Positions 1 to 7,343 are shown, counted from the first letter of the stretch. The stretch is DNA of 46,806 bases from Mariniflexile sp. AS56 (GCF_030552475.1 NZ_JAUPED010000022.1:1-46806), one strand, 5' to 3'. Numbers and translations are program-made. Notes: generated by a model not told the origin, from the sequence alone.

Positions 1-15
1 ACTTTTTCTCATAAT

Positions 16-82
16 ACTGTTTAAAATTAATAATTATTTTACACTTTTAAACAGTTCGGTTATAGGGGAAGCTTACACTTTT
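16..82. repeat. Stem-loop and direct repeat at the truncated end of the IS110 copy
   Basis: An 11-bp perfect inverted repeat (ACTGTTTAAAA at 16-26, its complement at 45-55) has an 18-nt spacer. A 10-bp direct repeat TTACACTTTT lies at 39-48 and 73-82, the second copy covering the last codons of the transposase frame. No transposase-like coding sequence continues into 1-72 in any frame of the minus strand, so this marks the junction where the element was cut. It could be an element end or a terminator; neither can be decided from one copy. Confidence 0.5.
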
Positions 83-849
83 CTCAACCGCCTATTTCCC
101 ATTTTACTTATTCTAGGTCGTGATCTTATACTACTTCCTGATTCTCTTATAATAGGTGTTAAACCTGCAAAAGAGCAGAGTTCTGAGGCTGTATTAAAAC
201 GCTCAAAACCATCAGTCAAAACAATTAATAGAGCACTGGCTTTGGCTCCTAAACCAGGAATGCTTTTAATGCGACTATGCAAGTCCTGATACTCTTGTTT
301 TACTAATTTCAAAACGGTTATCTCCAGTGTTTCTATTTCTTTTTTATAAAATTTTAAGCTCCTATTTATGGAACGTATTACTCTAGGAACTGGACTACCT
401 TGCGCTTCTTCTGAGTGCAATTTATTTTTAAGAACTATTATCTCTTTGGTATATAAATTACTTAAACTTAATAGATGAGAACATTCTATTTGGCTTTTAG
501 TTTGACCTGTCCATAAGCTAGGTGCATTCATAACGGCATATTCATAAATCATTTTAGAATCACTCTTATCTGTCTTTATTTTTGATAGCTTCATTTGGAT
601 GAACCGTTTAACTGACAAAGGATTTTCAACACTAACTTTAATGTTATGTTCTATTAGGTAATAAGCCAATCGTAAATGATAAACACCAGTAGATTCCATA
701 ACACAATGGGAATTACACCTCATGAGTTTGATGAATTTCTTAAAACCAGTAAGCTCATTGCTAAACTGATGGAACAGACCATCGCTTCCCATCACATCAA
801 AAACATCTTTACTAATGTCAATTCCAAAATAATTCGTATTTTCATTCAT
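73..849 (-). pseudogene. IS110-family transposase, C-terminally truncated
   Basis: Encodes the DEDD (RuvC-like) recombinase of IS110-type elements, which insert through a bridge RNA and an active-site serine. What is seen: the N-terminal DEDD_Tnp_IS110 domain with FGIDISKD (Asp11), MESTGVYH (Glu52) and KTDKSD (Asp94, Asp97), then a linker of about 80 residues, then the start of the Transposase_20 domain (IPGLGAKASALL near 196). The frame stops at 258 residues, straight after GNRRLRKV. Family members usually run past 300 residues, and the lost part carries the catalytic serine region. The copy is therefore probably inactive. The ATG at 849 follows a structured non-coding stretch (850-1030). 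The closest alternative is a deliberately shortened transposase, which I consider unlikely. Confidence 0.85.
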
Positions 850-1030
850 ATTTAATATGTTATGAAGGAACGTATCTACCGTGTTTTCTACAACTTAAAA
901 ACGAGATCCTTAGTCTCTTAGAACTGTACGAAATAATAGTAGAAAAGAGAGGGGATTCTCAAGAAAATCGAGATCAAATCTCACTATACAAAATAACCTT
1001 AATCCTCTCTTTTTGTTCTTTCTGTTTATA
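850..1030 (-). ncRNA. Candidate IS110 bridge-RNA region
   Basis: IS110-group elements encode their bridge RNA in the non-coding segment upstream of the transposase. This 180-nt segment occupies that position and is rich in hairpins: a 13-bp stem with a 2-nt bulge (943-957 with 1001-1013) encloses a perfect GAGAT/ATCTC hairpin (970-982), and a weaker GAGA/TCTC pair lies at 904-918. The rest of the 850-1179 gap shows no gene. Seen: position and hairpins. Inferred: RNA function. Target-binding and donor-binding loops could not be assigned. Confidence 0.3.
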
Positions 1031-1179
1031 TACTTAAATTTAAAAATTTATTAATAAAAGCTAACTTAAGTTATACATCAACGTTAAAACATTTCGAGAA
1101 ACTGATAATTCAAATCGACATACTAAAATCAAAACAAGCTAAAAAACTGATTTTTAAGCAATGGATTCTCGAGCGAATT

Positions 1180-1677
1180 GTGGAATACTTTCTATATACA
1201 ATGTTCGTTATTGCTTTTCCATTTATTTGGGTTTCGGAATTTAATTCGGATTTGATAAAGAATGAACCGGTTGGAATTTCGTTTTTCTTATTGATTTTGT
1301 CTCTAGCATTTAGTTCTCTTCTTATCTACTCAATTGTCAATTTAAATACATTAAAACGCATAAAAGGATTGAGTAGAGCACAGAACGTAACTTTGATTAA
1401 AAAGATTACGGAAGAAAATAATTGGAGTATTTATTCGAGTAATCAGCAAATGACAATTATAAATTTCTCTTGGAAAAATTCTATTGGATTTGATTTGGGG
1501 AAACAATTGACAATAATTTATGACGGAACTGACTTATTAGTGAATTGTATGTCTTTTGGACTTTACTCAAGTCCCTCACCTTTTCATTGGTTGGCGAATA
1601 AAAAAAAAGTAAATAAATTGAAAATGGAATTTGAAATCGGAGTAAAAAAACGTGGTAATACATTATTAAAAGAATGA
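1180..1677 (+). CDS. Small membrane protein of unknown function
   Basis: I do not recognise the family. The 165-residue product has two hydrophobic segments (about 5-20 and 32-53) followed by a soluble part of about 110 residues with charged C-terminal lysines. The start given is a GTG; an ATG seven codons in (1201) is an equally good candidate. The frame stays open upstream to about 1020 without an ATG, so a longer protein cut at its 5' end by the neighbouring IS cannot be excluded. Its TGA overlaps the ATG of the next gene in an ATGA, so the two are translationally coupled. The low GC and lack of homology suggest accessory DNA. Confidence 0.6.
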   Translation: MEYFLYTMFVIAFPFIWVSEFNSDLIKNEPVGISFFLLILSLAFSSLLIYSIVNLNTLKRIKGLSRAQNVTLIKKITEENNWSIYSSNQQMTIINFSWKNSIGFDLGKQLTIIYDGTDLLVNCMSFGLYSSPSPFHWLANKKKVNKLKMEFEIGVKKRGNTLLKE

Positions 1678-2372
1678 AAATTAATACTTTAATATTTCTG
1701 TTTACATTCAGCGCAGTTTCAATTTGGGCCCAAAATAATAAATTAAGTATTGGGCTTTCTGGTCAGTTGGAATTCAGTAATTATGAATTTAAAAAAACGC
1801 CTCCTAATACTAGTGATATTTATAATCCATTTAAAGGGTATTCTAATGCAAACAATGTTTATAATTCTCTTATAGGGTATGCAGTAGGACTAAATATTTT
1901 TTATGATTTTAATGAAAAAATATCTGTAGGAACTGGAATTGCATACGCATCGGAAGGTTACGAACTTTTATATAATTACAGTTCTTTAACAAACGTAATT
2001 CCTCCTACCAAAAGCGAATTGAGAGTTTACTATTTAAGAGTTCCAATAAAAGTTGGAATGACACTTTTTAAATGGGGTAAGTTCGATCTCAAACCGTCAT
2101 TGAGTACCATTTTAGATTTTCAAATTGATAAAAAAGAAAATATTTATTATGAGGATGGTTTAAAAGGAGAAATAAATTATTTAGGCAATGACCTAAATGA
2201 AACACTATTATCTATTTGTCTCGATTTTGCATTTGAATATAACGTTCAAGAGAATTTAAGCATGGTTTTTGCTCCATTAATAGCAAAAAGATTAACAATT
2301 CTAGATGAAAAGAGAATGAAATCAAGTAAATTTTCTTATGGCGCAATTTTTAGTATAAATTACAAAAGATAA
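1674..2372 (+). CDS. Predicted outer-membrane beta-barrel protein
   Basis: The 232-residue product begins with a clear Sec signal peptide (MKINTLIFLF... ending SIWAQ), so it is exported. The mature part alternates polar and hydrophobic residues with many Gly and aromatic residues (for example LSIGLSGQLEFSNYEF and ISVGTGIAYASEGYELLYNY). This pattern is typical of the outer-membrane barrel / PorT-like families of Bacteroidota. It overlaps the upstream membrane-protein gene by 4 nt. Function and ligand are unknown. It is followed directly by the palindromic element at 2389-2500. Confidence 0.65.
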   Translation: MKINTLIFLFTFSAVSIWAQNNKLSIGLSGQLEFSNYEFKKTPPNTSDIYNPFKGYSNANNVYNSLIGYAVGLNIFYDFNEKISVGTGIAYASEGYELLYNYSSLTNVIPPTKSELRVYYLRVPIKVGMTLFKWGKFDLKPSLSTILDFQIDKKENIYYEDGLKGEINYLGNDLNETLLSICLDFAFEYNVQENLSMVFAPLIAKRLTILDEKRMKSSKFSYGAIFSINYKR

Positions 2373-2388
2373 AAACGCATTACAATAC

Positions 2389-2500
2389 CGTGTATGAAAA
2401 ATTGCGATTTTAACTTAACCAATGTGAGGTGCTTTGCTTGCCTGCATCTGATTTTATTCAGGAAAATCCTGACACACAAACACGTTACTTTCCATACACG
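2389..2500. repeat. 112-bp imperfect palindrome between orphan genes
   Basis: The two ends pair as CGTGTATGAAAA (2389-2400) and TTTCCATACACG (2489-2500), with one mismatch. Near the apex is a perfect CAGGA-AAA-TCCTG hairpin (2459-2471). It fills the gap between two small unrelated envelope genes. The layout (long folded repeat after each small orphan gene) resembles recombination sites of gene-cassette arrays, but no integrase lies nearby and only one full copy is visible. A terminator or REP-like element is the alternative. Confidence 0.6.
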
Positions 2501-2542
2501 AGAAGTCAATCAACATAAACAAACAAAATATAAATTAAACTA

Positions 2543-3166
2543 ATGAAAAAAATTACATTACTACTATCCGTATTTATACTATCGGCTAATTTAAATGCTC
2601 AAAGCGATACAGAAATTAAAAACTCGATTCGGATGAACGGACTCGGGTTGCTTACGGGATTTTATGAATTTCAATACGAAAGAGTAATAAGTGAAAAAGG
2701 CGCCATAAAAATTGGATTTGGAACAGGAACACTTAGAGATGTTTCAGGAAGTGATGCTGATAAAGATTTTGAAGCCGCTTTTGGTACAAACTCATTTAAC
2801 AACAATAACAAGCATACTGTTGAGGGTTTTACTATTAATGCTGATTATAGATATTTTTTTAGTCATTTACCTATTCCGAAAGGATTATACGTAAGCCCAG
2901 GAATTCAATATTTGAAATTAAATGAGACATACTCTTATACGGATAGCCGAAATAAGACTGATACTCTTATTGATAATGATTATTCTATTTTCAATATTAG
3001 AGGGCTTTTTGGCTACCAATTTATAATAGCAAAAACAATAGTTTTAAACCCCTATTTAGGTGCAGGAATTGCATTGGGAAGTGTTAGCGAAAATACGAGT
3101 CGTACGGATGCTTATGGGGCAGGATTTTCGATCAATGCGGGAATTGATATTGGAATTGGCTTTTAA
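2543..3166 (+). CDS. Predicted outer-membrane beta-barrel protein
   Basis: The 207-residue protein has a signal peptide (MKKITLLLSVFILSANLNAQ, residues 1-20). The mature part has barrel-like strands (FYEFQYERV, GAIKIGFGTG, GLYVSPGIQY, NPYLGAGIALG) and ends in a C-terminal aromatic strand (NAGIDIGIGF) with Phe as the last residue, the usual signature recognised by the BAM machinery. It is probably a small outer-membrane barrel of the DUF3575/OmpW-like kind; the exact family is not certain. It stands alone between the palindrome and the DUF2200 pseudogene, with no clear operon partner. Confidence 0.65.
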   Translation: MKKITLLLSVFILSANLNAQSDTEIKNSIRMNGLGLLTGFYEFQYERVISEKGAIKIGFGTGTLRDVSGSDADKDFEAAFGTNSFNNNNKHTVEGFTINADYRYFFSHLPIPKGLYVSPGIQYLKLNETYSYTDSRNKTDTLIDNDYSIFNIRGLFGYQFIIAKTIVLNPYLGAGIALGSVSENTSRTDAYGAGFSINAGIDIGIGF

Positions 3167-3269
3167 AACAACTTTGTATAACATATTATGATTAATTGTT
3201 TGGTTTTAAGTTACAGAAAATGATTAAAAACAATAAAAATAAAACCCTAACCAAAAACATTAAAACAAC

Positions 3270-3636
3270 ATGAAAACAACACCAGAACACGACACTCGAG
3301 TTGCGAAAATGCTATTTGGATCGGTATATCCTCATTATGTTACTAAAGTGGAGAAGAAAGGCAGAACCAAAGAAGAATTACACCAAGTGATTGCATGGTT
3401 AACGGGTTTTGATGACGAAAAACTACAAGAGCTTATTAATGATAAAGTGACTTTTGAAAATTTTTTTTACCGTGGCAAAATTGAACCCCAATGCGAATTT
3501 AATTAAAGGTGTTATTTGTGGTTATAGAATAGAAGACATTGAAACGCCATTAACAAAACAAGTACGATTCTTGGATAAGTTGGTAGATGAGTTGGCCAAG
3601 GGGAGAAAGATGGAGAAGATTTTACGGCAAGCGTAA
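3270..3636 (+). pseudogene. DUF2200 family gene, frameshifted
   Basis: DUF2200 proteins are about 115 residues long and of unknown function. Here the N-terminal part (from MKTTPEHDTRVAKML to VTFENFF) and the C-terminal part ([18 protein letters not shown] to MEKILRQA) both match the family but lie in different frames. The switch falls in a run of eight T at 3461-3468; seven T would restore a continuous frame of about 121 codons. The break is therefore a single-base insertion in a homopolymer, either a recent inactivating mutation, a sequencing error, or polymerase slippage that is tolerated. Both halves remain well conserved, so the lesion is recent. Confidence 0.75.
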
Positions 3637-3692
3637 AAAAAACAACCAAAAATAAATAGGACTAGGACTAGCAATAAGATGAATACTAAATT

Positions 3693-3767
3693 ATGATTAG
3701 ACCCTACCAACCCAATGATAAACCTCATGGCCTTGATTTATACGAAATGGAAATGCCTAATAACTGA
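3693..3767 (+). pseudogene. Relic of a GNAT acetyltransferase gene with internal deletion
   Basis: A 24-codon frame reads MIRPYQPNDK followed by HGLDLYEMEMPNN. The first part looks like the start of a GNAT N-acetyltransferase (IRPY-x-x-x-DK), and the second like the extreme C-terminus of the same family (G-[FL]-DLY-x-M). The 120 or so residues expected between them are missing. I infer an in-frame internal deletion. The match is short and rests on my memory of the family, so a chance frame is possible. Confidence 0.35.
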
Positions 3768-3770
3768 AAA

Positions 3771-4790
3771 TTACTTTTTAGAAAAATTATGATGCTGTGT
3801 TGCCGTAAAATAATCTCTAAATATTCTATTTAAAACATGGTTTTGGCTGCTCGCTTTCACACCTAAAAGCGGATGTATATTTAAAATGGCCTGCGATAGT
3901 GCTTTAACCGAAACAGAAGCGCTAGTATGTATAGTTTCAATATAGGTTTCGGTGATTAAGGTGTCGTTGGTGGTAAACAATTCCATTTCTTGGGCAAAAT
4001 GATAGAGCTGTTGGTTGGCTGTATGCAGTATAGTGTAAAACGGTTCTAAGTTTTTTTGTTCTAAAATAGCAGTTGCTTCTTCCAAATAATGTTCTGCCAT
4101 GCCTATATAATTGACCCAAAGAGTTAAGTCGGCAAAAATTGAAAACGGAATTTTAAAAATAGCTTGGGGTAAATGAACCTTATTGTAAACAAAGGCATAT
4201 TGTGATGAAATCACGACGTCTTCAACTTTAAACGAATGGGTTGCTGTAGCTTTCAAACCCATGGTGTCCCAATTTTTAATAATTTGAACGGCTTCTTTTG
4301 GAATTACAAATGAATATACTAATGGGGTTCCGTCGTCATTCAACAGAAAGTCGCCATCAGCCATGATTTTGGCATTCAATGTAAAATGGGAAAGGTAAGG
4401 AGCGCCTGTAGCATAATGCCATTCACCAGAAATAATATAATGGTCTCCTTGTTGTTCCGCAGTTCCAAAAACACCGCCACTTCCTCCAAAACAAACAGGT
4501 GTATCTGAATCTAGAAAAATATGCTTAGCCGCTTCGGGTTGTAAATTGCCTATAAAATAGTTGGCACCACTACACAGGGTGATGGTCCAACCTAAGCTTC
4601 CATCTGTCTTTGCTAAAGCTTGGAGCTTTTGTAGACCTTCGGTAAGGGTTGATTCCAATCCGTTATAGGTTTTAGGTACCCACAGACTCCAAAAATTGTT
4701 TTCAGCAATCCAACCCAATACCTCCTGTGAAAACACAGAAGCTTCTAAAATAGTAGGCTTAAGCTGCTTTGTATGCATGTTTTGATTCAT
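3771..4790 (-). CDS. Acyl-CoA-dehydrogenase-like flavoprotein in the TPP-riboswitch operon
   Basis: The 339-residue product has the all-alpha / beta / all-alpha layout of acyl-CoA dehydrogenases and two-component flavin monooxygenases (HpaB/DszC-like): an N-terminal helical part with DGSLGWTI (64-70), the central beta domain with GSGGVFGTAEQQGDHYIISG and SGEWHYATGAPY (121-132), and a helical C-terminal part. It lacks the C-terminal active-site signature of classical acyl-CoA dehydrogenases and is somewhat short. Its start overlaps the end of the upstream transporter gene by 32 nt (an internal Met5 would reduce this to 20), so it is co-transcribed and presumably under TPP control. A role in salvage or oxidation of a thiamine-related compound is inferred from context only. 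Confidence 0.7.
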   Translation of the reverse strand: MNQNMHTKQLKPTILEASVFSQEVLGWIAENNFWSLWVPKTYNGLESTLTEGLQKLQALAKTDGSLGWTITLCSGANYFIGNLQPEAAKHIFLDSDTPVCFGGSGGVFGTAEQQGDHYIISGEWHYATGAPYLSHFTLNAKIMADGDFLLNDDGTPLVYSFVIPKEAVQIIKNWDTMGLKATATHSFKVEDVVISSQYAFVYNKVHLPQAIFKIPFSIFADLTLWVNYIGMAEHYLEEATAILEQKNLEPFYTILHTANQQLYHFAQEMELFTTNDTLITETYIETIHTSASVSVKALSQAILNIHPLLGVKASSQNHVLNRIFRDYFTATQHHNFSKK

Positions 4791-5364
4791 TTAAAATAAT
4801 GTGACGCCATTTAAAATACCCCGATGTGCCAATAGCGAATAGGAATATTGTTAAACCTGCATAAATGTAAAGTTCTTTATAAAAAAGTAAGGGAATGGAA
4901 ATGATGTTGCTAATATTCAAATAAATCCAGTTTTCCATTTTTCGTTTGGCCATAAGCCACATACCTGCCCAAGCAAAAGCGGTGGTGCAAGCATCCCAAT
5001 AAGGCACATCTGAATTGGTATGGAAAACCAGCCAATACGACATGATGATGAAGCAAGCTATTACAATACCAATGGCTTTATAGTGTTCTAAAATACTGGC
5101 ATAGGTGATAGGGACTTCCTTTTTTAGTTTGCCAAATTTCCAGTAAAACCAGCCATAAATACTCATACCTAAATAGTAAAGGTTTAATAGAATATCGGCA
5201 TAAAGTTTTGAATAATACAACACCCACATACCTATAAGAATGGAGATGATGCCAAACAGGTAATTGTTAATGTTATTTTTTCTAGATAAAAGAACCTGCG
5301 TAATTCCAAAGCCTGTACCTAGCCATTGTAAGATGATAATTGGTGATAAAAAAGCCTCCATCAT
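4759..5364 (-). CDS. pnuT: PnuC-family transporter, probably for thiamine (PnuT)
   Basis: PnuC proteins carry out facilitated uptake of vitamin precursors that are then trapped by phosphorylation: nicotinamide riboside (PnuC), riboflavin (PnuX) or thiamine (PnuT). The 201-residue protein is almost entirely membrane-embedded, with about seven segments, and shows the family's aromatic motif SIYGWFYWKFG in the middle and WIYLNISNIISIPLL near the end. Substrate assignment rests on the TPP riboswitch whose 3' edge lies about 80 nt upstream on the same strand. Two consecutive ATG codons (5364, 5361) could serve as start. The next gene overlaps its 3' end, indicating one operon. Confidence 0.85.
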   Translation of the reverse strand: MMEAFLSPIIILQWLGTGFGITQVLLSRKNNINNYLFGIISILIGMWVLYYSKLYADILLNLYYLGMSIYGWFYWKFGKLKKEVPITYASILEHYKAIGIVIACFIIMSYWLVFHTNSDVPYWDACTTAFAWAGMWLMAKRKMENWIYLNISNIISIPLLFYKELYIYAGLTIFLFAIGTSGYFKWRHIILNESKHAYKAA

Positions 5365-5442
5365 TGGTTTTATGGTTTAAAACGGATGCATTGAGGAGAC
5401 GAACCAATAATGGAAGGGTTGCAATAACACTCTATCCATAAA

Positions 5443-5537
5443 ATCCCTACGCTGGCATTATCCAGATCAGGTACTAAGCCAAAAAGTGGCTTTTGGGTAT
5501 CTTCTCAGCCTGTTAAAACAAGCACCCCATTCGGGAG
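5443..5537 (-). promoter_or_regulatory. TPP riboswitch (THI element)
   Basis: Read on the minus strand, the segment carries the conserved blocks of the thiamine-pyrophosphate aptamer in order: GGGGTGCTTG, CAGGCTGAGAAGATACCC, ACCTGATCTGGATAATGCCA and GCGTAGGGA. The variable P3a arm between the second and third blocks is the AAAAGCCACTTTTTGGCTT hairpin. It lies in the leader of the PnuC-type transporter gene and should repress the operon when TPP is plentiful. The start at 5364 is about 79 nt further on, and a possible ATGGA/TCCAT expression-platform stem follows the aptamer. Confidence 0.95.
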
Positions 5538-5568
5538 CAAAGTTAGAACTATAGATGGGTTAATGAAA
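5538..5568 (-). promoter_or_regulatory. Bacteroidota-type promoter for the TPP-riboswitch operon
   Basis: On the minus strand TAACTTTG (5538-5545) matches the -7 consensus TAnnTTTG, and TTTC (5565-5568) stands 19 nt upstream in the place of the -33 TTTG/TTG box. Transcription would begin at the very 5' edge of the riboswitch, which fits. Confidence 0.6.
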
Positions 5569-5602
5569 GTGAATCGGCTTTTTTGTTTGAAATAGGTGTA
5601 GG

Positions 5603-6085
5603 TTATTTTAGTAGAATACTGTCAATTTCTAATTTGAAAACAGCTTCTTTCTTGTTTCCAATCAGAAAAGCAATTTGTTCCATTTGAGCGCCTGGATAGT
5701 TTGGTACATCTAGAGTTTTACCTCTAAAAGCAGGGTACATGCTGCTAAAAGGAATTTCAATAGTAGTCCAATTTGAAGTGGTCGTAAATGACGCGATATA
5801 AGAGTGCTTATCGGTCGAGAGGCTTTTAATTCTAAACTGATAGGTTTTACCATCACCTTTTATTTTGAGGCATACTTTGGTAAACGTTGATGTGTTTTTA
5901 GTATGAAAAGGAAACTGAACCATGGCAAACCCGCCATTGTTTTCTAAAACAACTTGCCCACTAAAAACACCCAAACCAGCATCATTTAAAGTAAATAAAC
6001 TGGTGGATTTACCACCCATAACCACGTCGTTAATGGTTTTCCAGTTACTAATATCACTAGAGGTATTAAAATTGAATAAAACCAT
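5603..6085 (-). CDS. CIA30-family protein (complex I intermediate-associated domain)
   Basis: The 160-residue protein consists of one CIA30 domain, a jelly-roll, carbohydrate-binding-module-like fold. Typical signatures are FNFNTSSDISNWKTINDVVMGG near the N-terminus (the W-x-x-[IV]-NDxVMGG block), FSGQVVLENNGGFA, and WTTIEIPFSSMYPAFRGK. In eukaryotes the family helps assemble respiratory complex I; in bacteria its role is not settled. There is no signal peptide. Its ATG overlaps the stop of the amidohydrolase gene by one base (TAATG), so the two are translationally coupled, with DUF2721 as the likely first gene of the same transcript. Confidence 0.85.
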   Translation of the reverse strand: MVLFNFNTSSDISNWKTINDVVMGGKSTSLFTLNDAGLGVFSGQVVLENNGGFAMVQFPFHTKNTSTFTKVCLKIKGDGKTYQFRIKSLSTDKHSYIASFTTTSNWTTIEIPFSSMYPAFRGKTLDVPNYPGAQMEQIAFLIGNKKEAVFKLEIDSILLK

Positions 6086-6894
6086 TATAATTTGCTTACA
6101 TCAATCTTGAATAATTCGGCGGCGTTTTTCCAAAGTATTAATTCCTTTTTTTCTTGAGGAAGTTCTAATTGGTTCATGAATTTTAAATAAGATTTCATAT
6201 TTGAAATAGGCCAATCTGTTCCATAAAGTAAGTATTTAGGGTCTCCTGCATAGGTAATCATTTCTTCAATTTCGGTTTTCATATAACGCTCAAATTTATC
6301 TGAGAAATCACCTAAAACCAATCCGGAAATATCCGCATGTACGTTTTTATTTTTGTAAACCACTTCCATACAATCTTTAATCCAAGGGTTTCCAACATGG
6401 CAGATAACGATTTTTAAATCGGGGTAATCAACTGCCAAATCATCAATATGTATGGGGTGTGAAAATTTTATTTTACCTGTTGGTGCATAGGTGTCACCAG
6501 AGTGAAACATCACGGGCACATCAAATTCAATAGCCATGTCGTACACCACTTTCAGGCGAATATCATTCGGGTAAAAAGGTTCGTAACCTGGGTAAAATTT
6601 CAAACCTTTAATAAGTCCGGCTTCTAGATATTCACTAATTTCTTTTAAATCGCGGTAGTTATAATTTAGGTAACTAATACCTGCAACCACACCCAGATTG
6701 TCTCGGCCACTAATGGCTTCTACGACTTGTTTGGTACTTGGTCTATGCTCGTTTACCTTATACGACGAAAGTACTAAGGAGTAATCGACCTTATTTTCTA
6801 ACATGGTTTCTGTTAGCTTGTCTAAGCAATCGTTTAAAGAAACAACACGGTCTTCGTGGTAATTGTTTATATGTGTGTGTACGTCAATAATCAT
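6085..6894 (-). CDS. Metal-dependent amidohydrolase (amidohydro_2 / TIM-barrel family)
   Basis: The 269-residue TIM-barrel hydrolase shows the metal ligands in order: HTH at His6 and His8 directly after the first strand, FHSGD (His131), ICHVGNPW (His166) and YGTDWP (Asp227). This arrangement is shared with the 2-pyrone-4,6-dicarboxylate hydrolase / aminocarboxymuconate-semialdehyde decarboxylase relatives, so either a hydrolase or a decarboxylase is possible; the substrate cannot be read from sequence. There is no signal peptide, so it should act in the cytoplasm. It sits 29 nt after the DUF2721 gene and overlaps the CIA30 gene by one base. Confidence 0.85.
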   Translation of the reverse strand: MIIDVHTHINNYHEDRVVSLNDCLDKLTETMLENKVDYSLVLSSYKVNEHRPSTKQVVEAISGRDNLGVVAGISYLNYNYRDLKEISEYLEAGLIKGLKFYPGYEPFYPNDIRLKVVYDMAIEFDVPVMFHSGDTYAPTGKIKFSHPIHIDDLAVDYPDLKIVICHVGNPWIKDCMEVVYKNKNVHADISGLVLGDFSDKFERYMKTEIEEMITYAGDPKYLLYGTDWPISNMKSYLKFMNQLELPQEKKELILWKNAAELFKIDVSKL

Positions 6895-6923
6895 ACTGTG
6901 GTGTGTTTTAGTGTGAAATGAAT

Positions 6924-7319
6924 TTAATTGTTTTCAATATCGCTAATATGGTGTTCTAAGGCTTTTACCGAAATCTGAATCTCCATAATGAGTAATGATA
7001 AAGAGATAATGAGCAGAATAAGAGCAGCTCCAAATACCCAAATACCAAGGGTTTGCTGTTCAATATAAATTAAAAACATGGTTAAAACACAAAGCAACAA
7101 GCTGGAAATACCAAAAATTTGCATGGAGCGTGTTAGGTATAAGCGTTGTTTTATGTTTTGTATTTGAGCAATTAAAACTTTGTCTTTATTTTTTTTGTAC
7201 TTGCTGTGCAAATCTCTAATAACAGCGGCGTAGGCTAGAAACCGGTTGGTATAGGCAAGCATGATTAATGATATGGCTGAAAATAAAACAGCTGGGGTGG
7301 TAAGTGTTAATTCTTCCAT
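6924..7319 (-). CDS. DUF2721 membrane protein
   Basis: The 131-residue protein has three hydrophobic segments (about 8-30, 68-88 and 92-114). A basic cytoplasmic stretch between the first two (RDLHSKYKKNKDK, then QNIKQRLYLTRSMQIFG) is the part most typical of DUF2721. Function is unknown. It is the first gene of a three-gene minus-strand cluster with the amidohydrolase and the CIA30 protein. A TAnnTTTG box lies 17 nt upstream (7336-7343), giving a very short leader. Confidence 0.8.
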   Translation of the reverse strand: MEELTLTTPAVLFSAISLIMLAYTNRFLAYAAVIRDLHSKYKKNKDKVLIAQIQNIKQRLYLTRSMQIFGISSLLLCVLTMFLIYIEQQTLGIWVFGAALILLIISLSLLIMEIQISVKALEHHISDIENN

Positions 7320-7335
7320 TTTTTAAGAGTTTGAC

Positions 7336-7343
7336 CAAAATTA
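7336..7343 (-). promoter_or_regulatory. Possible -7 promoter element upstream of DUF2721
   Basis: TAATTTTG on the minus strand matches TAnnTTTG. No good -33 box is visible at the right distance, so this is weak. The remaining 7344-7550 gap shows no gene, RNA or repeat that I can recognise. Confidence 0.35.

Noticed and set aside
3454-3636. Second DUF2200 fragment as an independent 60-residue gene
   Set aside because: It is the natural continuation of 3270-3506 in the shifted frame; its apparent ATG lies inside the conserved domain.
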